Source of the DNA: Endozoicomonas sp. 4G
Lineage (GTDB): Bacteria > Pseudomonadota > Gammaproteobacteria > Pseudomonadales > Endozoicomonadaceae
Assembly: GCF_023822025.1 (NCBI RefSeq)
Contig: NZ_CP082909.1
Location: 2,284,001 to 2,348,000, forward strand
Direction of reading: 5' to 3'
Length of the DNA stretch: 64,000 nucleotides
Shown: positions 1-6,944 of the stretch, piece after piece
Layout of the letters: the number at the start of each line of letters is the position of its first letter
Position numbering within the stretch: position 1 is the first letter of the stretch
Program-made: the position numbers and the translations under genes
Notes under the pieces: model-generated
Databases searched by the model: none
The model's input: the letters and a program-made list of their open reading frames with translations, nothing else
What the model was told of the DNA's origin: nothing

Positions 1-1
1 C

Positions 2-94
2 GCATGGGCTTTGATTATTGACGCCTCAACGTTGGCTGTACTATCATTCGGGCTGTTGTATCTTCAGCAGAAACATGCATCTCAGGTTCGATGA
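2..94 (+). CDS. C-terminal fragment of an unidentified reading frame cut by the window edge
   Basis: An open frame enters from the left edge and stops at 92-94. The visible 30 residues are mostly hydrophobic (LAVLSFGLLYLQ in the middle) and end in a basic tail QVR, which would fit the last membrane helix of an inner-membrane protein. Nothing upstream is visible, so neither the family nor the coding status can be established. An IS200/IS605-type scar follows about 100 bases downstream. Confidence 0.25.
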   Translation, partial: AWALIIDASTLAVLSFGLLYLQQKHASQVR

Positions 95-124
95 CTATTA
101 CTTTCCCAGACAATCCGAAAGGTA

Positions 125-235
125 GAGCAGATTGTCGAATAAGGTGTATCCCGTTATTGGTAAGGGATACACTGCGGCAGGGCATTGCCATCTAATAGTA
201 GGAATCCCCGTCGTTCACGGCGGGCAGGATGTCAA
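125..235 (+). mobile_element. Right-end scar of an IS200/IS605-family element (tnpB lost)
   Basis: The stretch ends in the pattern typical of IS605/IS1341-type right ends: GGAATCCCCG at 201-210, a hairpin (CCCGTCG 207-213, loop TTCA, CGGCGGG 218-224, one G-T pair) and the terminal AGGATGTCAA at 226-235. In intact elements this is the 3' end of the transposon and of the TnpB guide RNA. No TnpB coding sequence is visible upstream, so only the end has survived. The last bases overlap the stop codon of the convergent antitoxin gene (232-234). The hairpin and terminal motif are seen directly. Family membership is by recognition of the motif, and the left boundary is approximate. Confidence 0.6.
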
Positions 236-537
236 ACTTTCATACCAAAGTGATGGCCATCAGGCATCTCAATATCGATGCGTAATTGGCCACCGAGTGC
301 TTCTACATATCGCTTTAGGGAAAGCAATTTTACGTCTTTGCCATTCTTTTCCAGACTGGCAATGGTGGGTTGTTTTACACCCATAGTTTTGGCAACTTGT
401 GCCTGTGACATTTGAACACTATGGCGTATTTCAGCCAGATTGAGTTCAAGCAACATCTCAGAAGTTTTCTGATGAGCTTGTCTCAGTTCGTCCTCTGTCA
501 TTAGATCGTCAAGTGCGCTTAGTGGCTGACTTTTCAT
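232..537 (-). CDS. XRE-family antitoxin, HigA-like
   Basis: This 101-residue protein carries a helix-turn-helix of the XRE/Cro type in its second half (VAKTMGVKQPTIASLEK, about residues 49-65), preceded by a helical N-terminal stretch. It should bind DNA and neutralise the toxin encoded just upstream. The two genes overlap by 29 bases, toxin first, which is the order of higBA-type loci. The tandem palindromes at 907-940 in front of the toxin gene are the likely operators for autorepression. The stop codon lies inside the IS200/IS605-type end at 125-235, so the C-terminus may have been set by that insertion. The closest class is HigA or another Gp49-associated antitoxin, and the exact subfamily is not resolved. 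Confidence 0.85.
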   Translation of the reverse strand: MKSQPLSALDDLMTEDELRQAHQKTSEMLLELNLAEIRHSVQMSQAQVAKTMGVKQPTIASLEKNGKDVKLLSLKRYVEALGGQLRIDIEMPDGHHFGMKV

Positions 538-877
538 TCTCTAGCTCCTTTAGATGCTCCTCAAATTCACTCTCTGCGATAGGGATCATCTTCTTGTAAA
601 AACGCTTGTCACCAGTTTTATCTCCTCCACACAGGACAACACACTGGCGTTCGGGATCAAAAGCAAAGAAAACCCGGATAGGCTTTCCACTACTTTGCAC
701 GCGTAACTCTTTCAGGTTGCTGATTTTGGAGCCTTCCAAAGTGTCAGCGTATGGTCGAGGTAGAGTCGGCCCTATTTCTTGTAGTAATCCAAGGGATGCC
801 CTGACACTAACCTTGTCTTTACTATCTAACGTTTTAAACCAATCAACAAAGAGTGGTCGGTTAAGTATTGCCCACAT
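509..877 (-). CDS. RelE/HigB-like toxin (phage-derived Gp49-like family)
   Basis: The 122-residue protein fits the Gp49/HigB toxin family: it has the conserved central piece LKELRVQSSGKPIRVFFAFD (about residues 56-75), a short beta-hairpin with ERQCVVLCGGDKTGDKRFY, and a C-terminal helix. Family members are ribosome-dependent mRNA interferases whose basic residues contact mRNA; the K and R residues in GDKTGDKRFYKK are the candidates here. The gene is first in a two-gene operon and overlaps the antitoxin start. The C-terminal 20 residues (LKELENEKSATKRT) are charged and lie in the overlap region. Toxicity is inferred from family and context. Confidence 0.85.
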   Translation of the reverse strand: MWAILNRPLFVDWFKTLDSKDKVSVRASLGLLQEIGPTLPRPYADTLEGSKISNLKELRVQSSGKPIRVFFAFDPERQCVVLCGGDKTGDKRFYKKMIPIAESEFEEHLKELENEKSATKRT

Positions 878-906
878 AATTGACGCTTAATTATCTCTGA
901 CGTGAT

Positions 907-940
907 TATAGATCGCAATCTATATAGAGTGCAATCTATA
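907..940. promoter_or_regulatory. Two tandem palindromes, probable autoregulatory operator of the toxin-antitoxin pair
   Basis: TATAGAT (907-913) and ATCTATA (918-924) form a perfect inverted repeat around CGCA. A second copy, TATAGAG (923-929) and ATCTATA (934-940) around TGCA, lies 16 bases further on with one arm mismatch and shares bases with the first. The pair sits 30-63 bases upstream of the toxin start on the minus strand, where a conditional-cooperativity operator would be expected. The palindromes are seen; the role is inferred from position. Confidence 0.65.
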
Positions 941-1324
941 TTTAAGGATTCCAGATGGCTCACCGCTCAGAGGTCTGACGGTTCTGCATTAGGCAGTGCC
1001 GTAATTCCCATTTGCATCGCTTTTAGCACTATAACCAGACTGGCTTGATCCCGAACATGAGGTGTTAGTTAATCTGTCCATCGCTTTATTTTCCTAGCCT
1101 TACCCATGATGCAGGTAAGTCACCCTCTACGGGTACTTGTGCTTTGACCAGTGAATAAAAAAAAGTTCCATAAAACAGAGGAAGAGGGTCTTGAATCCTG
1201 AATAGTTCCAAGGAAAAAACATCTTACGTTAAGCTGACGCAGAAATGATCAATGCCTCTGAATCAATTTTTGGATCATATTTCGCATTTAACATAATATA
1301 TATTATGCGTAGTTATAATTATCG
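941..1324. other. Intergenic stretch without a recognisable gene
   Basis: No credible gene lies between the toxin operator and the galU terminator. On the minus strand a frame starting at 1107 reads MGKARKIKRWTD, stops, then stays open to 967-969 with LTPHVRDQASLVIVLKAMQ and a few more residues. It could be a decayed gene interrupted by one stop codon, but I do not recognise it. An AT-rich stretch with ATATATTATG near 1300 follows on the plus strand. Confidence 0.35.
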
Positions 1325-1347
1325 AAAAACCGGCTCTGCAAGCCGGT
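1325..1347 (-). terminator. Rho-independent terminator of galU
   Basis: ACCGGCT and AGCCGGT pair around a short loop CTGCAAG-like centre. On the minus strand the stem is followed by TTTTT (plus-strand AAAAA at 1325-1329). It lies about 30 bases beyond the galU stop. Confidence 0.8.
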
Positions 1348-1375
1348 CTCCTTAAACTGTATTTACAAACTGTAT

Positions 1376-2212
1376 TTACCTGACCTCCGCCTTATAGATA
1401 TTCTCATAGCAGAAATTAGTTGCTTCTATGTAGCCTTCAATACTGCCGCAATCAAAGCGTGTTCCCTTGAACTTATAGGCGAGCACCAGACCCGTCTTGC
1501 ATTGCTCACGCAGGGCATCTGTTATCTGGATCTCACCATTACTGCCCGGCGGGGTTTCTCTGAGAATATCGAAGATATCCGGCGTTAAAATATAGCGACC
1601 AATAATGGCCATGTTGCTGGGCGCTTCACCTTGAGCAGGTTTTTCAACCATATCCTCGACACGGTAGAGCCCTGGCTTGATCATTTCACCACTGATCACA
1701 CCATACTTGTACGCCTCTTCGGCAGGTACTTCCTCAATGGCGACAATACTGCAACGGAACTGTTTGTAGAGTTCAACCATCTGGGACAGAACACCCTGGC
1801 CATCAAGGTTAACACAGAGATCGTCGGCTAAAACGACAGCGAATGGTTCATCTCCGACCAGGGTTTCTCCGGTCAGAATGGCATGGCCCAGCCCTTTCAT
1901 TTCACGCTGTCGTGTATAGGAAAAGGTACATTCGTCCATCAAACCCCGGATACCCGAAAGGGTTTCTTCCTTGGCTGTTCCCTGAATCTGGTGTTCCAGT
2001 TCATAATTAATATCAAAATGGTCGTCCAGAGCCCGTTTACCACGACCTGTCACGATACAAATTTCTTGCAGTCCGGCCTGGAGGGCTTCATCAACGCCGT
2101 ACTCAATCAGGGGTTTGTTGACGATGGGCATCATTTCCTTGGGCATGGATTTCGTCGCGGGCAGGAAGCGTGTCCCGTAACCAGCAGCAGGAAAAAGACA
2201 TTTCTTAATCAT
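1376..2212 (-). CDS. galU: UTP--glucose-1-phosphate uridylyltransferase
   Basis: The 278-residue protein makes UDP-glucose from UTP and glucose 1-phosphate for envelope polysaccharides and other glycans in the cytoplasm. The N-terminal nucleotide-binding signature FPAAGYGTRFLPATKSMPKE (residues 7-26) and the LADDL motif near residue 129 are those of bacterial GalU. Length matches the usual 270-300 residues. The gene stands alone on the minus strand, with its own terminator at 1325-1347 and no co-directional close neighbour upstream. Confidence 0.96.
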   Translation of the reverse strand: MIKKCLFPAAGYGTRFLPATKSMPKEMMPIVNKPLIEYGVDEALQAGLQEICIVTGRGKRALDDHFDINYELEHQIQGTAKEETLSGIRGLMDECTFSYTRQREMKGLGHAILTGETLVGDEPFAVVLADDLCVNLDGQGVLSQMVELYKQFRCSIVAIEEVPAEEAYKYGVISGEMIKPGLYRVEDMVEKPAQGEAPSNMAIIGRYILTPDIFDILRETPPGSNGEIQITDALREQCKTGLVLAYKFKGTRFDCGSIEGYIEATNFCYENIYKAEVR

Positions 2213-2344
2213 GGGTCAATAACGGCCTTACTTGTTTCGAAGTGTAACAACGGGGTTACGTTTGCATTAAAATAGACGACCTGACTCTTAAAATTTGCCA
2301 GATCAGTATAAAACTGTCTAATATTTGTTCTGGTACCTCTATTG

Positions 2345-2361
2345 TCGCACCCGTTGTGCGA
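2345..2361. promoter_or_regulatory. Small palindrome between galU and the MarR-like gene
   Basis: TCGCAC (2345-2350) and GTGCGA (2356-2361) form a perfect inverted repeat with a 5-base spacer in the divergent promoter region, about 90 bases before the winged-helix gene. It could be an operator; there is no further support. Confidence 0.35.
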
Positions 2362-2447
2362 TACGCTTTTAGAGGCTGGCGAACAAGAAGTATACGACGC
2401 CCTCAGCTCACAACGTACCTATAACTTAACCAAAAGGTAGATTAATA

Positions 2448-2777
2448 ATGACACTAAAAGGTCTGATTAAACTTACCCACCTGCTTCAGGAATACCCACT
2501 TACTATCATCCAATGGCAGATCCTGCTGGTAGTGGCTGAAAATCCTGGTGAGACTATAACCGACCTGGTAAATGCTGAAAAGCTGACCTGTGGCACACCC
2601 AGTGATATTGCTGTCAGTGTCAAGCGTCTGGGCGAAGGCCGTCATGACCGTCCTGGTCTGGGTCTTATTAGAAAGGCTCAACATGAAGACGATGGTCGTT
2701 ATTTCAAGCTGACCTTGACTCCCAAAGGTAAAAAGCTGGTCGAAAAAATAAAATCTAAAGCGCGCAATATTAGATGA
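2448..2777 (+). CDS. MarR-like winged-helix DNA-binding protein
   Basis: A 109-residue protein with a winged-helix layout. A helical region with an HTH (ETITDLVNAEKLTCGTPSD, about residues 35-53, then IAVSVKRL) is followed by a wing ending in DGRYFKLTLTPKGKKLVEKI (about 82-101), the hallmark C-terminal part of MarR-type domains. It is shorter than full MarR proteins (about 140 residues) and lacks the long dimerisation helices at both ends, so it could be a minimal or divergent regulator. An AAGGTAG ribosome binding site lies about 8 bases before the ATG. Target unknown; the palindrome at 2345-2361 is one candidate. Confidence 0.65.
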   Translation: MTLKGLIKLTHLLQEYPLTIIQWQILLVVAENPGETITDLVNAEKLTCGTPSDIAVSVKRLGEGRHDRPGLGLIRKAQHEDDGRYFKLTLTPKGKKLVEKIKSKARNIR

Positions 2778-2833
2778 AGACTCCCTTTGGGCTCAGTAAT
2801 GCTGCTAATGGGAGTTGTCGCCAGAACGGCTTT

Positions 2834-2863
2834 CCCAGCTTGAGCCCACCCAGCTTGAGCCCA
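2834..2863. repeat. Perfect 15-bp tandem duplication
   Basis: CCCAGCTTGAGCCCA occurs twice back to back (2834-2848 and 2849-2863) in the convergent intergenic region between the MarR-like gene and the HiPIP gene. It looks like a slippage product. Confidence 0.85.
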
Positions 2864-2938
2864 CATTGCGGTTTATTACTTGTCTGACTCTGGTAGTTTA
2901 AAAGTGTGTCGTTTAAAAGCGTTCAACAGGGTCTGACC

Positions 2939-3247
2939 TCACTCAGGTTTTGCAGCCCAGGCTGCGCACCACCCCCCCTCCTCTACTCTGCGACCGGCAA
3001 AAAGTGTACAACCATTATTCTTGCTGGGCTCAAAGAACATACAGTTTTTGCAGATATGCCCCTCCTTATATTTTGGATTGCCTTTGGCCTCGGAAGCCTT
3101 CTTCACATAGTTAAGCGCTTTAGCCTGAGGATCGTCTTCCTGAACCTCATCAGTGGCTGCTGGGGCTGCCCCGGTATCCAGTGCAACCAAAGGGATTAAG
3201 CTGCAAGCCAAGCCAAGCTGCATGAACCTTCTTCTATCCATTTTCAA
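2939..3247 (-). CDS. High-potential iron-sulfur protein (HiPIP), Tat-exported
   Basis: The 102-residue precursor starts with a twin-arginine type leader (DRRRFMQLGLACSLIPLVAL, residues 3-22) and ends with a small Cys-rich domain. CKNC (about 68-71), GC (about 84) and WCAAW (about 97) give the four-cysteine pattern of HiPIPs, which hold one [4Fe-4S] cluster and act as periplasmic electron carriers. The KEGHICKNCMFF segment is characteristic. The Tat signal fits export of a folded, cofactor-loaded protein. No respiratory partner gene is adjacent. Start choice: MKMDRRRF; the second methionine, two codons later, is equally possible. Confidence 0.9.
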   Translation of the reverse strand: MKMDRRRFMQLGLACSLIPLVALDTGAAPAATDEVQEDDPQAKALNYVKKASEAKGNPKYKEGHICKNCMFFEPSKNNGCTLFAGRRVEEGGWCAAWAAKPE

Positions 3248-3332
3248 CCCTCATCGTGTGTCGTTTGGCAGAGTGTCTTTGTACGCAATCGGACTCAAAG
3301 CAGATCTTTAGATTTTTCATAAAAAACCGTTA

Positions 3333-3366
3333 TTTACTACCGGTAAGTTCAGTTACCGGTAGTAAA
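3333..3366. promoter_or_regulatory. 14-bp perfect inverted repeat upstream of the kfrA-like gene
   Basis: TTTACTACCGGTAA (3333-3346) is matched by its exact complement at 3353-3366 around GTTCAG. It lies about 73-106 bases before the start of the KfrA-like gene, together with the second palindrome at 3385-3414. KfrA of plasmid RK2 is a known autorepressor binding its own promoter, so an operator role is the natural inference. Confidence 0.7.
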
Positions 3367-3384
3367 AGAATAACTTTAATACTA

Positions 3385-3414
3385 TTAATACCAGTATTAT
3401 AATACTGGTATTAA
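3385..3414. promoter_or_regulatory. 30-bp perfect palindrome immediately upstream of the kfrA-like gene
   Basis: TTAATACCAGTATT (3385-3398), a central AT, and the exact complement (3401-3414) form an uninterrupted palindrome ending 24 bases before the ATG at 3439. Its half-site resembles that of 3333-3366 (TACCNGTA core), suggesting two sites for one dimeric regulator. The position next to the start would block transcription. Confidence 0.7.
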
Positions 3415-3438
3415 CAGTTCAGTTTTGGATAAACAATC

Positions 3439-4536
3439 ATGGATAACAAGGCCGATAGCGAGAATCAGAAGGATATTCAGCGCAGAGAGCTGGTTTTCAG
3501 AGTCCTGGACGACCTCAAGGCCCGGGGTGAGCGCATCAATGCCGATAAGCTGGCCCGCATTGCCAAAATGGGGAAACAGACGGTTCTGCCTTATTACAAT
3601 GAATGGCGCTTTCTGGATGATGCCCAGAAGGAAGCAGATGAAGAATTACCTGCTGACCTGGTGCGTGTCCTGAAGCGCTCGCTCATTCAATGGAAACATG
3701 ATGCAACCGCCTCGCAGCGTGACTTTGAAGACCAGGCCAATCAGGAAATTGATGAGCTTCAACAGGTAGTACAACAACTGACTGAAGAAAAAATGGGTTT
3801 GAAGCAACAGTTGGAGCAATTAGCCGGTGAAAATGAGGCGTTACAAGCAAACAATGAGAAACTCAGCCTGCAACATTCAGAGTGTGAGAAAAGCATTATT
3901 CAATTAAAGGAACAGCTAAACGCAGAGATTGAAAAGAATAAAAAGCACGAGGAAGCCCTTGCTGCCAGCAAAGAAGAACACGCCAACGCCCTCACCTTCC
4001 TTGAAACCAAACTCGACAGCCAGTACCAGTCACAAGTCAATCACTGGATCAAAACGGTCGACAGTGAGCGTCGACTAAGAACCGATATCGAAGCAAAGCT
4101 TGAGAAGCAAAAAGAGTGCGGGCTGGCCACTGAGAAGGCCCATAACGAAATCCAATATCGACTGGAAGCCAAGTCCAGGGCCCATCTGGAAGCCTGCGAA
4201 GAAAGGAATCATTACAAGGCCATCGTCAAAGAATCAGAACCACAGCTGCAAGTCATCAAGGAGCTGACATTACTTCTGAACCTGCCCACCGAGGCTATTT
4301 CCAATGCCGTACGACAGCTGATGGATACAGAACAAAAGGCCCGACATGACCAGGATGCTATTAAGGCGTCTAAGAAACACCAGGCTGCCCTTGAACTCAA
4401 AAACCAGACGTTGCAAGAAGAGCTTGATTCAACAAAAACATTAGAACGCGAAGTTGAACGACTTAAAGGCTATAACGATGCTCTAAAGCTCACCATTGAA
4501 CAAAACATTGAACAAAACAAAGAGGCCAGGTCATGA
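3439..4536 (+). CDS. KfrA-like coiled-coil DNA-binding protein
   Basis: This 365-residue protein has a small N-terminal winged-helix-like region (about residues 10-70, with ERINADKLARIAKMGKQTVL) matching the plasmid replication region/KfrA N-terminal domain. A very long charged coiled coil follows (about 95-360, rich in E, K, Q and L). KfrA proteins of broad-host plasmids bind their own promoter and contribute to partition. Two strong palindromes directly upstream suggest autoregulation. The stop overlaps the start of the recombinase gene (ATGA at 4533-4536), so the two are translationally coupled. On a chromosome such a pair most likely belongs to an integrated or domesticated element. Function of the coiled coil here is unknown. 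Confidence 0.75.
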   Translation: MDNKADSENQKDIQRRELVFRVLDDLKARGERINADKLARIAKMGKQTVLPYYNEWRFLDDAQKEADEELPADLVRVLKRSLIQWKHDATASQRDFEDQANQEIDELQQVVQQLTEEKMGLKQQLEQLAGENEALQANNEKLSLQHSECEKSIIQLKEQLNAEIEKNKKHEEALAASKEEHANALTFLETKLDSQYQSQVNHWIKTVDSERRLRTDIEAKLEKQKECGLATEKAHNEIQYRLEAKSRAHLEACEERNHYKAIVKESEPQLQVIKELTLLLNLPTEAISNAVRQLMDTEQKARHDQDAIKASKKHQAALELKNQTLQEELDSTKTLEREVERLKGYNDALKLTIEQNIEQNKEARS

Positions 4537-5654
4537 GCTTGCCTGCCCTTTCAGAACTTCTGCGCCTGCCTCATCCTGACCATCAATACGACCTATCATC
4601 GTTAAGCACTGATATGACAGGCGCTGTCAATGACAGTGAAATTCTGACTCTGTTTTTGAACAAATCTGCCGCCCGCTCTAGCGAGACACTCAGGCGCTAC
4701 GAACGAGAAATCTTGCGTTTCAGCGCCTGGCTGTACCAGGATATGGGTCTGAATTATAAGGAAGTACGTCTGAAGCACCTTCAGATGTATCTTCACCATG
4801 TGCAAAATCTGCCGGACCGCTGGTTAAAAAAAGGAGTCCTCCCCGGACAACCGGAAAGAATACTGTTTAAAACATCGATCAAACCAGGGAAAAGCACCGA
4901 CCAGATCATTGACGTACTTTCATCTTTCTTCTCTTTCCTGGAGAAAAATCGATACACACTGGGTAACCCTGCTGTTTCCTTGATCCGTTCCGGAGAAAAG
5001 CTGGCCAGAGGCACATCCACTATTCGATTCTTCCATGAAGGGGAATGGCAACACTTGCTGAATTGCCTTGAACTGCACAGACAAAGTGAGCACGTCTCTG
5101 AATCAGAGTCGGCAAGAACACGCTATATCATCATGCTGGGTTACAGTCTCGCACTTCGTGAGTCTGAACTGACCGGGCATAGTTGTAATGATATTCATCC
5201 AGATAGTGAGGGCGGCTATTTTCTCAGCATCCTGGGAAAAGGCAGAAAGCGTCGTCAATTGCCACTGAATAATAAGCTTATTGAAGAGATCAAAATATTC
5301 AGACAAAGGTTTCACTATGAAGGGCTGCTGGGGAATGATTTTCCACTGGCCCCAAGAGCACGCAGAATCCAGGGTAAAATAGGCGGGCTTTCTTCCAGAG
5401 GTTTACGCTTCTGGTGGCAAAATTTTATGGATTTCTGCGGTGGGGCTGACAACCCTGGCTGCCAACGGGCAAGTCGATTTAAAACCATGCCTTTTCACGC
5501 CCTGCGACATACGGCGCTGACCCATCTTGCCCATCAGATGGATATAGAAGATCTGGCTATCTTTGCAGGCCATGACTCTATCAATACCACCAGCCAGTAC
5601 TACCACACTGAGGCCAGACGGTTAAGGAAAATGACAGAAAATCATTATCTCTGA
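4533..5654 (+). CDS. Tyrosine recombinase/integrase
   Basis: A 373-residue site-specific recombinase of the phage integrase family. Residues about 38-155 form a SAM-like core-binding domain. The catalytic domain shows Arg209 (ALRESE), the Lys in LGKGRKRR, His322 and Arg325 (HALRH), His347 (AGHDS) and the nucleophile Tyr356 (SQYYH), so the full R-K-H-R-H-Y set is present. It overlaps the KfrA-like gene by 4 bases, and a LIM/DA1 gene starts 37 bases downstream. There is no tRNA gene or obvious att repeat nearby, and its substrate is unknown. It could be a transposon-type or resolvase-like enzyme rather than a prophage integrase. Confidence 0.88.
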   Translation: MSLPALSELLRLPHPDHQYDLSSLSTDMTGAVNDSEILTLFLNKSAARSSETLRRYEREILRFSAWLYQDMGLNYKEVRLKHLQMYLHHVQNLPDRWLKKGVLPGQPERILFKTSIKPGKSTDQIIDVLSSFFSFLEKNRYTLGNPAVSLIRSGEKLARGTSTIRFFHEGEWQHLLNCLELHRQSEHVSESESARTRYIIMLGYSLALRESELTGHSCNDIHPDSEGGYFLSILGKGRKRRQLPLNNKLIEEIKIFRQRFHYEGLLGNDFPLAPRARRIQGKIGGLSSRGLRFWWQNFMDFCGGADNPGCQRASRFKTMPFHALRHTALTHLAHQMDIEDLAIFAGHDSINTTSQYYHTEARRLRKMTENHYL

Positions 5655-5690
5655 ATCATCAACAGCCTTAACCCGCTGCCGCTAAAATGA

Positions 5691-6743
5691 TTGAGTAAGC
5701 ATCACATGCCAGGGAAGGACATGAATATCTGCAAGAGCTGTCGAAAGCCAATCCATGGAAATGTTCTGGAAGCCCTTGGCAGTCACTGGCATCCACACTG
5801 TTTTAACTGCCGAACCTGTAAAAAGCCGCTACTGAACAAATCGTTTGTTGGCTTTAATGGCCGTCCTTTTCATCCACGGTGCCTGAAATGCCCCGGATGC
5901 CGAAAAACCATCAAAGATAGATACATAGAAAACGATGGTATGCCCTGGCATCCAGACTGTTACCAAAAACAGAATAATCCCCTCTGTAAAGTCTGCCGCA
6001 AACCCCTCAGTAAACATTATTTGATGGATTTCTGGGGTAATGCCTTCTGTGAACTGCACGAGGATTACACCCAGTGCTCAAGTTGCAGCCGGATAGTCTG
6101 CAAAAACATTACCGATGGTGGCATGTCCTTCCCGGATGGACTGGTGATCTGCAACCTCTGCAATCTTCGCGGTGTTATCAGTCAGGAACAGGGGGACAAA
6201 ATCATGGAACAGATGCGCTCTGCCCTCGCTTCTGTAGGATTAAATTTACATCAATCCAGCACACCGTTAACACTGTGTGGCCGAAATGAACTCCGGGAAG
6301 CCAGCCGACATAACTTCCATAATGAAAGGCCAATACTGGGCCTGACCCGATGGAGCACTTCTACGGCAGCAAATGGTCAGGTCATAGCCAGAGAGTTCAA
6401 CGATATTCTGATTCAAAAGCATCTGCCGGAAGAGCATTTTCAGACCGTAGCCATCCATGAATTAACCCATGCCTGGTTCTTCTACAACAACTATCGTGAT
6501 CTGCCCCTGGAAGTCGAAGAAGGTATGTGTGTCATGATGGAGTACATCTGGTTGAAAAATCAGGATACAAAAAACGCACAGTTCCGGATCATGGCGATAG
6601 AAAACAGTGATGACCCTGTCTACGGTCTTGGCTTTCAGAAAGCCAGGGCTTCCCTGAAATTAATGCCTCTGAAAACCCTGCTGCAATTCATTAAGGAAAG
6701 AAAAACCTTTCCTACCCGCTGGGCTGCATTTTTTTATCATTAA
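5691..6743 (+). CDS. LIM-domain protein with DA1-like zinc metallopeptidase domain
   Basis: Up to 350 residues. The first 130 hold LIM-type zinc fingers: C14-x2-C17-x16-H34-x2-C37-x2-C40-x2-C43-x17-H61-x2-C64, then further pairs at C67/C70, H87/C90, C99/C102, C120/H123 and C129/C132. The C-terminal half (about 170-350) carries HELTH at 256-260 in the context IHELTHAWFFYNNY, then VEEGMCVMMEYIWL about 20 residues later. That order matches the DA1-like peptidase of plant DA1/DAR proteins (HExxH plus a downstream VEEG). All zinc ligands of the active site appear intact, so an active peptidase is likely. There is no signal peptide. The start is uncertain: TTG at 5691, ATG at 5706 or ATG at 5721. 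It is probably transcribed with the recombinase. The substrate is unknown; in plants the family acts in the ubiquitin pathway. Confidence 0.88.
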   Translation: MSKHHMPGKDMNICKSCRKPIHGNVLEALGSHWHPHCFNCRTCKKPLLNKSFVGFNGRPFHPRCLKCPGCRKTIKDRYIENDGMPWHPDCYQKQNNPLCKVCRKPLSKHYLMDFWGNAFCELHEDYTQCSSCSRIVCKNITDGGMSFPDGLVICNLCNLRGVISQEQGDKIMEQMRSALASVGLNLHQSSTPLTLCGRNELREASRHNFHNERPILGLTRWSTSTAANGQVIAREFNDILIQKHLPEEHFQTVAIHELTHAWFFYNNYRDLPLEVEEGMCVMMEYIWLKNQDTKNAQFRIMAIENSDDPVYGLGFQKARASLKLMPLKTLLQFIKERKTFPTRWAAFFYH

Positions 6744-6769
6744 GTCAGCAGGAGAATGGAAGCTGCCCC

Positions 6770-6805
6770 CTCTATCAATGGCACCCAAACCCCGTTCAGG
6801 GTGTC
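6770..6805. repeat. Dispersed repeat, copy 1 (short form)
   Basis: CTATCAATGGCACCCAAAC followed by CCCGTTCAGGGTGTC matches 37598-37648 except that the latter carries about 17 extra bases (CCTGAGCGGAGTCGAAG-type) between TTCA and GGGTGTC. Both copies lie just after a gene stop on the plus strand. The repeat appears to be an intergenic dispersed element with a palindromic core. Confidence 0.7.
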
Positions 6806-6944
6806 ACTCTTGCCATTGCTGAGATGGCGATTCACAGCTGATTTGATCTCGGTTACTCTCGGCGGACTGTGTACATATTCGTACTGATAAACGTCTGGCT
6901 ATCCATCACACTAGACGACAATAACCAAAAGTTGACAGAGCGTC

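Noticed and set aside
4533-5654. Prophage integrase marking a full prophage
   Set aside because: No phage structural, lysis or replication genes follow, and no tRNA or att duplication is visible.
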